Source: Quadrisphaera granulorum
GTDB taxonomy: Bacteria > Actinomycetota > Actinomycetes > Actinomycetales > Quadrisphaeraceae
Direction: 5' to 3'
DNA: 46,564 nt
NCBI RefSeq assembly: GCF_003149145.1
Contig: NZ_QGDQ01000038.1
Coordinates: 1-46,564, forward strand
The position numbers were made by a program, and so were the translations under genes. The notes beneath the pieces are model-generated. The model was not told the DNA's origin and ran no database searches. It saw only the letters and a list, made by a program, of their open reading frames with translations. Shown piece by piece: positions 33,672 to 42,020 of this stretch. Numbering within the stretch: position 1 is the first letter of the stretch; each line of letters starts with the position of its first letter.

Positions 33672-34319
33672 TCAGGCCAGCAGCGGGTGCCGGCCCAGCA
33701 CGTGGCCGCGCCGCGTCGACAGGCGGCGCCAGGCACCGGCGGTGGCAGCGGTCACGGGCGCCCCCGCCTCGGGGTGATCGTCCGGCGGCAGGAAGCCCAG
33801 CGCGTCGGCGGCCCGGGCCAGGGCCGCGGCGAGGTCACGCGGATCGGCCGCGGCCTGCTGGCGCAGCGCGGCCACCTCCTGCGGCGGGGTGGGCGCCCAT
33901 CCGCTGCGCGGCGGGAGGAGTCCCGCCCACGCCGTGCCCGCACCGACGTCCACCGGCGGCACCGCGAGCTCGGTGAGCGGGCCCCCGCCGGGACCGCTGC
34001 GCCGGGCGAGCCGGTCGGCCAGGGCGGCCAGTTCGACGACGACGTCGAGCTCACGCGGCTCGGCGGCGGGCGCCAGCGCGAGCGTGCGCAGGCCCAGCAC
34101 GGTCGGCAGTCCGGCGCCGTGCAGCGGACTCACCCACACGGCGAGCACGCCGCCGCCCGCCACGAGGCGCGCCGCGCCACCGGAGTCCGCTCGGGACGCG
34201 CGCGAGACCAGCACGGCGAGGTCGTCCAGGGCGCGCGGATCAGCCGGGACCAGCGGCGCCGGCGACTCGCCCGCGTCCTGCGGCTCCCGCGGCTCGTGGC
34301 GCGGCGGCGGAACGCTCAT
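33672..34319 (-). CDS. conserved hypothetical protein downstream of thioesterase
   Basis: A 215-residue, alanine/proline-rich protein with no motif I can name. It starts with the ATG at 34319, inside the stop of the thioesterase gene (ATGA), so the two are translationally coupled. In M. tuberculosis a conserved hypothetical of similar length (Rv2474c) follows the Rv2475c thioesterase, which supports it being a real gene with a linked role. The middle ('GAGTAWAGLLPPRSGW', 'DPRDLAAALARAADALGFLPP') may be a helical domain; no signal peptide or membrane helix is evident. Confidence 0.72.
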   Translation of the reverse strand: MSVPPPRHEPREPQDAGESPAPLVPADPRALDDLAVLVSRASRADSGGAARLVAGGGVLAVWVSPLHGAGLPTVLGLRTLALAPAAEPRELDVVVELAALADRLARRSGPGGGPLTELAVPPVDVGAGTAWAGLLPPRSGWAPTPPQEVAALRQQAAADPRDLAAALARAADALGFLPPDDHPEAGAPVTAATAGAWRRLSTRRGHVLGRHPLLA

Positions 34320-34786
34320 CGCGAGCGCCTCCGGAACGGCACCGGCTCGTCGATCCAGCTCTCGAGCACCTCGCGCTCGACGGTGCCCAGGCGTCGGGCG
34401 GAGCCGGTGGCGAGGTCGTAGGCGACGCACGTCGTGGCGGCGCGCACGTACACGGTGCGCTCGCCGCCCGCGCCCGGGGAGCCGGCGCTCTCGTCGTCGT
34501 CGTAGATCTCGTAGCCGACCTCGAAACTGGCCCCACCGACCGCGGTGATCCAGATGTCGGCGGGCACGGGCGCGAGGCGCCAGACGAGCGGCGCGAGGTA
34601 CTCGACCTCGTGCCGGGCAACGACGACGCCGCTCTCCAGCAGGCTGGGGCCGCCGTGGTCGCGGAGGTCCTCGAAGGCGTGCACGCGCACCTCCTCCAGC
34701 AGCCGCAGCACCTGCACGTTGTTGACGTGCCCGAACGCGTCCATGTCGGACCAGCGGACGGTCACCGGGACGCTTCTCCTCGCCAC
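34316..34786 (-). CDS. 4HBT hot-dog-fold acyl-CoA thioesterase
   Basis: A 156-residue hot-dog protein with the 4HBT active-site stretch 'VRWSDMDAFGHVNNVQVLRLLEE' (aspartate near residue 14 as catalytic residue). It hydrolyses acyl-CoA thioesters; chain preference is unknown. A small acidic insert (Y-D-D-D-E-S-A-G-S-P-G-A-G-G) interrupts the sheet region about residue 96. The start is the GTG at 34786; the open frame extends further but overlaps the divergent tesB start. It corresponds in position to Rv2475c. Confidence 0.88.
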   Translation of the reverse strand: MARRSVPVTVRWSDMDAFGHVNNVQVLRLLEEVRVHAFEDLRDHGGPSLLESGVVVARHEVEYLAPLVWRLAPVPADIWITAVGGASFEVGYEIYDDDESAGSPGAGGERTVYVRAATTCVAYDLATGSARRLGTVEREVLESWIDEPVPFRRRSR

Positions 34787-34850
34787 CGGGCCATGCTGGC
34801 GCACCCGCCACCTGCTGCGTCGCCCACCCCGTCCCCCTAGTCTCCGGCGG

Positions 34851-35762
34851 GTGGCTGACGATGTTCGCGACGCTGCCCAGGCCCACGGACTCGCGGGTCT
34901 CCTGGACGTCCTGGATCTGACCCCCGGGGGCGTCGACGCCTCCGGGCAGGACCTGTTCACGGGCGAGAACCAGCGCTCGCCCCACGGGCGGGTGTTCGGC
35001 GGGCAGGTGCTGGGTCAGTCGGTGGTCGCGGCGACCCGCACGGTCGACCCGGCGCGCCGGGTGCACTCGATGCACGGCTACTTCCTGCGTCCCGGTGACC
35101 CGAGCACGCCGATCACCTTCGCGGTGGAGCGGCTGCGCGACGGCGGCTCGTTCAGCGCGCGGCGCGTGCACGCCATCCAGCACGGGCAGCCGATCCTGTC
35201 GATGATCGCTTCGTTCCAGGAAGACCAGGACGGCGTCGACCACGCCGCTCCGGCGCCGTCCGTGCCCGAGCCGGAGTCGCTGCCGAGCATTGCGGACCTG
35301 GTGGGCCGCCTCGACCACCCCTTCGCGCGGTACTGGGCGCGGGAGCGGCCGGTGGACGTGCGTCACGTCGAGGGCGCGATCTACCTGCCGGGGACCTCGA
35401 AGGATCAGGACGACGACGGCGACGGCTCGCAGGCGGTGTGGCTGCGCGTCGCCGGGCCGCTCCCGGAGGATCAAGCGCTGCACCGTGCGGTGCTCGCCTG
35501 GGCCAGCGACGTGACGATCCTCGAGCCGGTGCTGCGCCGCCACGGGGCGGCCTGGGCGACGCCCGGCATCCGCGTCGCCAGCCTCGACCACGCGCTGTGG
35601 TGGCACCGCCCGGTGCGCGCCGACGACTGGCTGCTGTTCGTGGAGGAGACCCCGTCGGCGTCGGGCGCCCGCGGGCTGGGCCTGGCGCGGGTCTACGACC
35701 GGGCCGGCACCCTCGTGGCCACGGTCGCCCAGGAAGGCATGACCCGCCTCCCCCACCCGTGA
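34851..35762 (+). CDS. tesB: acyl-CoA thioesterase II
   Basis: A double hot-dog TesB of 303 residues: 'RVFGGQVLGQSVVAATRTV', 'VHSMHGYFLRPGD', 'GGSFSARRVHAIQHG' and, near the end, 'SLDHALWWHRPVRADDWLLF' with the catalytic aspartate (S-L-D-H). It hydrolyses medium- and long-chain acyl-CoA. An acidic insert (K-D-Q-D-D-D-G-D-G-S-Q) lies near residue 188 between the two halves. Start GTG at 34851, divergent from the 4HBT gene with 64 bases between starts. A repeat core begins inside its stop codon region. Confidence 0.94.
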   Translation: MADDVRDAAQAHGLAGLLDVLDLTPGGVDASGQDLFTGENQRSPHGRVFGGQVLGQSVVAATRTVDPARRVHSMHGYFLRPGDPSTPITFAVERLRDGGSFSARRVHAIQHGQPILSMIASFQEDQDGVDHAAPAPSVPEPESLPSIADLVGRLDHPFARYWARERPVDVRHVEGAIYLPGTSKDQDDDGDGSQAVWLRVAGPLPEDQALHRAVLAWASDVTILEPVLRRHGAAWATPGIRVASLDHALWWHRPVRADDWLLFVEETPSASGARGLGLARVYDRAGTLVATVAQEGMTRLPHP

Positions 35763-35813
35763 TCATGGGCGTCCGCCACCCTCCCCGTGATCATGGGCGT
35801 CCGCCACCCTCCC
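35758..35813. repeat. GTGATCATGG repeats, two identical 28-base units
   Basis: Two direct 28-base units (from 35758 and 35786) of the form CGTGATCATGGGCGTCCGCC followed by ACCCTCCC. The first overlaps the tesB stop codon (TGA at 35760-35762). The insert GTCCGCCACCCTCC is the complement of one found at 2192-2212, 33 kb away. Confidence 0.88.
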
Positions 35814-35895
35814 CGCGACGATCAAACGCCTGCGCGTCACGTCCCGCTGCTTCGCGCAGGCTGAACCCGTCGGGGCTGCGGCAGACTCGCTGCCC

Positions 35896-36651
35896 GTGAG
35901 CGACCAGGTGACCCTGCAGCAGCTGCTCGACGACGCCGCCTTCCTCTCCCTAGAGCACCAGCTGCACCTCGACGGGCTTCTCGGAGACCACACCTGGGAC
36001 GTCGACCTGTCGGAGGGCCACTTCGCCTTCCGTGCCGCGGAGACCGGCGCCGGGCCGCTCCTCGCGGAAGCACCGGATGGCGAGCTGGTGGCCACGCGGA
36101 TGCACCTGCTCGGAACGGCCGCACCCGGGCCGCGGTCGTGGCTGTGGTGCTGGGCCAACCCGGTGGGCTTCGGCGACGTCGTCACCGGCCTCGCCCGGTG
36201 GCTGCGCGACTTCGGCGGTCGCCACGGCGTGCCGGAGCTGTCGCAGCCGGAGGTGCAGTTCGCGGAACTGCCGGGCGCGGCCACCGAGCCGGCCCAGGCG
36301 GTCGGCGTCGTCCTCGACGCCGCCAAGGCCGCTGCCCGCCGCTGGACCTCCTACAGCGGCGACGTCGGCAACGGCACCCGGGCGGCGTTCCTGCTCGACC
36401 ACCCCGCGTTCGCGCTGCCGGAGCCGTCGGGGCCGCGCACGCTCCGCGTGCTGCTGGAGCGGCTCTCGGGCCCGACACTGGGCGACCACCGCCGCGCCGT
36501 CGCCTCGTACGCCGGTGGGCGAAGCCTCGCCCAGCACTGGGAGGCCGAGCATGCGGCGGTGCGGCTGGCGGGCCCGGCGTTCGAGCTGCGGGTCCGCTTC
36601 GACGAGCTCGGCCAGATTGCCGGCGTCGACGCGGACTTCTCCCCCGCCTGA
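35896..36651 (+). CDS. DUF6882-type hypothetical protein
   Basis: A 251-residue soluble protein beginning 'LQQLLDDAAFLSLEHQLHL', a start typical of the actinobacterial DUF6882 family. The middle has repeated tryptophans ('SWLWCWANPVGFGDVV', 'WTSYSGDVGNGTRAAFL'). No catalytic motif is visible and the function is unknown. It is flanked by repeat clusters on both sides and has no close same-strand partner. Confidence 0.8.
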   Translation: MSDQVTLQQLLDDAAFLSLEHQLHLDGLLGDHTWDVDLSEGHFAFRAAETGAGPLLAEAPDGELVATRMHLLGTAAPGPRSWLWCWANPVGFGDVVTGLARWLRDFGGRHGVPELSQPEVQFAELPGAATEPAQAVGVVLDAAKAAARRWTSYSGDVGNGTRAAFLLDHPAFALPEPSGPRTLRVLLERLSGPTLGDHRRAVASYAGGRSLAQHWEAEHAAVRLAGPAFELRVRFDELGQIAGVDADFSPA

Positions 36652-36678
36652 CCCGCTCCGCCCACCCCGCCCCTTCAT

Positions 36679-36719
36679 GTGATCATGGACTTCCCGAGCA
36701 CTTTCCCCGGTGATCATGG
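36679..36719. repeat. GTGATCATGG repeats, two direct copies
   Basis: Cores at 36679-36688 and 36710-36719. The second continues GCACTCGGCCACC, the complement of the 2168-2182 insert. They open a 430-base gene-free stretch (36652-37082) that consists almost wholly of repeat families. Confidence 0.82.
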
Positions 36720-36751
36720 GCACTCGGCCACCTGACGCGTGACGACGCACG

Positions 36752-36900
36752 TGCAGAACCCCGCCAGACACCCCTCCGACGGGGCGTGGGCGGGCTTCTG
36801 CATGTCAGGCGTCACGCCGCCTCCGCCCTGACGTCCCGCCGAGCATGCAGAACCCCGCCGAAGCCGCCTCACATCGGCTCCAGGACCACTTCTGCATGCT
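36752..36900. repeat. two TGCAGAA...TTCTGCA hairpins
   Basis: Hairpin 1 (36752-36802) has ends TGCAGAACCCCGCC / GGCGGGCTTCTGCA and an inner CCCC/GGGG stem. Hairpin 2 (36842-36900) has 11-base ends AGCATGCAGAA / TTCTGCATGCT and an inner AGCCG/CGGCT stem. Both share the sequence TGCAGAACCCCGCC, so they are two copies of one palindromic repeat. Confidence 0.82.
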
Positions 36901-36923
36901 GGACGGGACAGTCACGCCCACCA

Positions 36924-37028
36924 CGGCGTGCAGAACTTCCTAGATCGCGCCGAGGGGGTGGCGCGGGCTTCCTTGATCGTGCCGAGGGGGTGGCGCGGAC
37001 TTCCTTGATCTCGCCAAGGGGGTGGGAC
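36924..37028. repeat. three tandem 32-base CTTCCTTGATCG repeats
   Basis: Units start at 36936, 36968 and 37000, each CTTCCTTGATCG followed by (G/C)GCCGAGGGGGTGGCGCGG with few changes. The first is preceded by CGGCGTGCAGAA, which ties the array to the solo element at 30598 and to the complement of the 18404 pair. Confidence 0.85.
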
Positions 37029-37033
37029 GACGA

Positions 37034-37068
37034 CGGGCCCGCCGCTGCGAGGTGCAGCGACGGGCCCG
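37034..37068 (-). terminator. terminator after ettA
   Basis: 15-base arms (37034-37048 and 37054-37068; CGGGCCCG plus CGCTGC) with a 5-base loop. The one imperfect position forms G-U on the minus strand, the ettA transcript. It lies 15 bases past the ettA stop. Confidence 0.75.
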
Positions 37069-37082
37069 GGAGCCGTCCAGCG

Positions 37083-38765
<1,683 letters not shown>

Positions 38766-38778
38766 GACCTCCAGCCTA

Positions 38779-38812
38779 GGGGCGGGCGGCGTGCTGCCAC
38801 GCCGCCCGCCCC
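38779..38812 (-). terminator. terminator after the ssb paralogue
   Basis: A perfect 15-base stem (GGGGCGGGCGGCGTG, 38779-38793, and 38798-38812) with a 4-base loop, between the ssb stop and the ettA start. It suggests ettA has its own promoter or depends on read-through. Confidence 0.78.
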
Positions 38813-38840
38813 TGCCCCTCCTTCCAGGCGGGGCCGAAGG

Positions 38841-39452
38841 TCAGGCGCTGCGCGACAGCTCGACGCGCGCGTCGTCGTCGCCGTCGAGGGGGGCGTCCTC
38901 CAGGGGGTCGTCGTCGGCCGCAGAGCTCTCGGCGCCGTAGTCGTGCAGCGAGCGGGGGTCGAACTGCTCGTCAGCCGGCGCAGAAGCCTGGCCCGGCACG
39001 CCGGCCGTGGCCCACGGGTTGTCCGTCACGACGCCTGTGGTGCTGTCGACGCGGGTGACGGGCGCGGCGCCCTGCTCGGCGCGGTCGCGCACGAACTGCC
39101 GGACGATGCCGCGACGCAGGTCGAGCGCCACCGACCGTGCCTTGAGCGTGGTCGAGCGGCGACGCTCGGCGTCAGCACCCTCCCCGACCAGGTACTCGCG
39201 CTGCTCGAAGGTGCCCGACACCACCACGCGCGACCCGCGCTTCACGGACGCCGCCACGTTCTCGGCCAGCTCGTCCCAGCAGGTGACGTCCCACCAGTTG
39301 GTGGGTCCGTCCACCCAGGCGCCCGTCGCCTGGTCACGCCAGGAGTCACTCTCGGCGACTCGGAACCTCACATACGGCACTCCCGCCGCGGTGGCCCGCA
39401 GCTCGGGATCAGCCCCCAGGTTGCCCACCACGGTGAACGTCGACTTCGGCAC
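38841..39452 (-). CDS. single-stranded DNA-binding protein paralogue (SsbB-like)
   Basis: A 203-residue OB-fold protein: 'STFTVVGNLGADPELRATAAGVPYVRFRVA', 'WWDVTCWDELAENVAASVKRGSRVVVSGTFE'. The main replicative SSB ends in an acidic D-D-D-I-P-F-type tip; this one ends '...DDDARVELSRSA', so it lacks that partner-binding tip and is probably the second SSB, which in Streptomyces acts in sporulation/chromosome segregation and in other actinobacteria has unclear roles. The start is the GTG at 39452. It is divergent from a GNAT gene. Confidence 0.9.
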   Translation of the reverse strand: MPKSTFTVVGNLGADPELRATAAGVPYVRFRVAESDSWRDQATGAWVDGPTNWWDVTCWDELAENVAASVKRGSRVVVSGTFEQREYLVGEGADAERRRSTTLKARSVALDLRRGIVRQFVRDRAEQGAAPVTRVDSTTGVVTDNPWATAGVPGQASAPADEQFDPRSLHDYGAESSAADDDPLEDAPLDGDDDARVELSRSA

Positions 39453-39605
39453 GCCGGCCTCCTCATCTCGGCCCGCCCGGCGCGGGCGATGCCGCCGACC
39501 CTGCCGCCGTCGTCCTGGTCGCCACGACTGCGACCACCGCGGCCTGTGGACGACGACGCCACGCACCCGGCCTGTGGGCGGACGACGGCGCTAGCGTGCG
39601 CGCTC

Positions 39606-40208
39606 GTGCCTGTTCCGCTGAGCGACCGCGTCGTCCTCGAGAACACCCACGTGCGTCTTGAGCCGCTGTCCATCGACCACGTCGACGAACTCGCGACCGC
39701 GCTGGCCGAGGGCGGACTCGAGCACACCTGGTACACCTCCGTCCCCACCCCGGAGACGGTCGCCGACGACGTCGCCAACCGCCTCGCCCTGCACGCCGCC
39801 GGCCTCATGAACCCGTGGGCCGTGCGCCGCGCCTCGGACGGAGCGCTGGTCGGCTGCACCACCTACTGCAACATCGCGCAGGCCGACCGCCACGTGGAGG
39901 TCGGCCACACCTGGCTCGTCCCGTCCGCGCAGCGCACCGGTGTCAACTCCGCGGCCAAGCTGCTGCTGTTCGGGCACGCCTTCGAGGCGTGCGACGCGAT
40001 CGCCGTCGAGCTGCGCACCCACTGGCACAACCGGCAGTCGCGGGCGGCCATCGAGCGGCTCGGCGCCAAGCTCGACGGGGTACTGCGCAACCACAAGATC
40101 GGCCCCGACGGCGTGCTGCGCGACACGGTGGTCTACTCGGTGCTCCCCCACGAGTGGCCCGCGGTGAGGGCCACGCTGCAGGCGTCACTCACGCGCCATA
40201 CCCGCTGA
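39606..40208 (+). CDS. GNAT-family N-acetyltransferase (RimJ/RimL-like)
   Basis: A 200-residue GNAT of the RimJ/RimL/SpeG-like type: 'HVRLEPLSIDHVDELATAL' start, 'GCTTYCNIAQADRHVEVGHTWL', the cofactor region 'PSAQRTGVNSAAKLLLFGHAFE', and 'NRQSRAAIERLGAKLDGVLRNHKI'. Related proteins acetylate N-termini or small amines; the substrate is unknown. Start GTG at 39606, 153 bases from the divergent ssb start. It converges with the GTPase gene with only 6 bases between stops. Confidence 0.88.
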   Translation: MPVPLSDRVVLENTHVRLEPLSIDHVDELATALAEGGLEHTWYTSVPTPETVADDVANRLALHAAGLMNPWAVRRASDGALVGCTTYCNIAQADRHVEVGHTWLVPSAQRTGVNSAAKLLLFGHAFEACDAIAVELRTHWHNRQSRAAIERLGAKLDGVLRNHKIGPDGVLRDTVVYSVLPHEWPAVRATLQASLTRHTR

Positions 40209-40214
40209 GCAGCG

Positions 40215-42020
40215 TCAGTGCCGCTCGAGGTGCCCAGCAGCCGCGAACAACGCCTCCCGGGCGCCGGCGTGGCGGTCCACCACGTGCGCGACCGAGCTCA
40301 GCAGCTGCTCCTCCGCCACGTCGGCGACGACGGCGCGCAGCCGCTCGCGGGCGGACCGGCGGAGGCGCTCCGCGCGACGCCGCACGAGCGCGCGGCTGAG
40401 CACTGCGGAGAACCAGCCCAAGAGCACCCCGCCGACCAGCAGCACCGTCGGCAGTGGCACCGCCCACGCCTCGTACCCGGAGCCTGGCGACGGCCCGACG
40501 CGCGGCATCGGCGGGGCGGGCAGCTGCAGCCACGCGATTACACCCAGCGCTCCGAGCCACAGCGCGCCGACCACGACGCACGCGGCGAGCACGAGCTGCA
40601 GCGCTTCGACAGCGGCCCACCAGCGGGGCGCGGGGGCGGCCAGCGGCACGGTCTGCACGGCTTGGTCGAGGGCGTCGGCGAGGTCGTCCGTGACCGGCCC
40701 GGCGGAGGCACGCGCGGCGTCACCCCAGCGCGGCGGCAGCTCCTCCGCCACCGAGGCCACCACGCCGCGCACCGCCGTCGACACCTGCGCCCGCTGCGAC
40801 GGCGTCGGCACGGGCACCGAGGTGCGGGTCAACGCGGTGATCGCTGTGGCCTCGCCCGATCCCCGTGACGAAGAGGAGGAGGACGACGACGACAGCAGGT
40901 GCAGACGCTTCAGCGGGTCCGGGCGCAGCCGCCGCGCCCATCGCGTGAACGGCCATCCGGTGCGCCCGACGCCGGCGCGCACCTCGCTGGAGCGCACGGC
41001 GTCGGAGATGGCGGGCACCCCCGCGGACACGGCGAGGGCGTCGACGAGCTGCGGTGAGCCCTCGGCGGTGGCGACGTCGGGGTCGTGGTCGCTCACCGAC
41101 GGCAGGAGCTCGCGGGCGGCGGCGAGCACGTCGGCCTCGGCGCGGCGCCGCGCGACCGTGCGGGCCTGCACGACGTCGGTGAGCACCTGCCGCAACGCGC
41201 CGACGCCCTGGCCGGTGCGGGCCGACGTCGTGAGCAGCCGCACCCTGTCGAGCCCGTCGGCGGCGAGCAGGCGGCGCAGGTCGGCCTCGCAGACGGCGGC
41301 GGACGCCTCGTCGAGGGTGTCGACCTGGTTGAGGACGACGACGACGACGTCCTGGTGGTCGGCCAGGTGCCGCAGGTAGCGCTGGTGCAGGGCAGCGTCG
41401 GCGTACTTTTGCGGGTCGGCCACCCAGATCACGAGGTCGGCGAGGGCGACGAGCCGGTCGACCTGCAGGCGGTGCGACAGCGTGGTCGAGTCGTGGTCGG
41501 GGAGGTCGAGAAGCACCAGGCCGGTCAGCGCGTCCTCGCGGCCCGCGTCGAGCTCGCTGACCCGCTCGGTGCGGTGCCGCCGGGGCACCTCCAGCCAGTC
41601 GAGCAGGGCGTCGGGGACGTCGCCCCACACGCACGCGGTGGGGTGCGACGTCGTCGGGCGGCGCACGCCCACGGTGGCGACGTCGAGGCCGGCGATGGCG
41701 TTGAACAGGCTCGACTTGCCGCTGCCCGTGGCGCCCGCGAGCGCCACTACGCTGGCGCCGGTGTCGCTGGCGAGGCGGTGCCGGGCCCGTTCGGCGACAG
41801 CGTGGGCGTGGGCGGCGGCGTCGGGGTCGAGCTCGTCGCCGCCGATCTCGAGGGCGTACTCCAGCTCGGCGAGGGCAGCGCCGAGAGGCGTGGACGGGTC
41901 GAGCGCGGTCGGCAGGGCGTCGGCGCCGTCGGGCGTCCACGCGCCGTCGTCGTCGTGCGTGTTGTCCTGCCTGTTGTCGTGGTCGTACTCGTCGTAGTGC
42001 TCGCGGGTCTGGGCGCTCAT
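40215..42020 (-). CDS. YfjP/dynamin-like membrane GTPase
   Basis: A 601-residue GTPase: P-loop 'AGATGSGKSSLFNAI', G2 'RRPTTSHPTACVW', G3 'LDLPDHDS', G4 'VVVLNQVDTLDE' and 'SARTGQGV' as G5. Two membrane helices are near residues 485-510 and 535-560. An 10-residue serine tract (about residue 379) comes from AGG/GAC-type triplets. The ATG overlaps the stop of the dynamin-like gene upstream (ATGA), so the two proteins are probably made together, like the DynA/DynB pair of Streptomyces that acts at division septa; that parallel is inference. The N-terminus is rich in Asp/His. Confidence 0.88.
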   Translation of the reverse strand: MSAQTREHYDEYDHDNRQDNTHDDDGAWTPDGADALPTALDPSTPLGAALAELEYALEIGGDELDPDAAAHAHAVAERARHRLASDTGASVVALAGATGSGKSSLFNAIAGLDVATVGVRRPTTSHPTACVWGDVPDALLDWLEVPRRHRTERVSELDAGREDALTGLVLLDLPDHDSTTLSHRLQVDRLVALADLVIWVADPQKYADAALHQRYLRHLADHQDVVVVVLNQVDTLDEASAAVCEADLRRLLAADGLDRVRLLTTSARTGQGVGALRQVLTDVVQARTVARRRAEADVLAAARELLPSVSDHDPDVATAEGSPQLVDALAVSAGVPAISDAVRSSEVRAGVGRTGWPFTRWARRLRPDPLKRLHLLSSSSSSSSSRGSGEATAITALTRTSVPVPTPSQRAQVSTAVRGVVASVAEELPPRWGDAARASAGPVTDDLADALDQAVQTVPLAAPAPRWWAAVEALQLVLAACVVVGALWLGALGVIAWLQLPAPPMPRVGPSPGSGYEAWAVPLPTVLLVGGVLLGWFSAVLSRALVRRRAERLRRSARERLRAVVADVAEEQLLSSVAHVVDRHAGAREALFAAAGHLERH

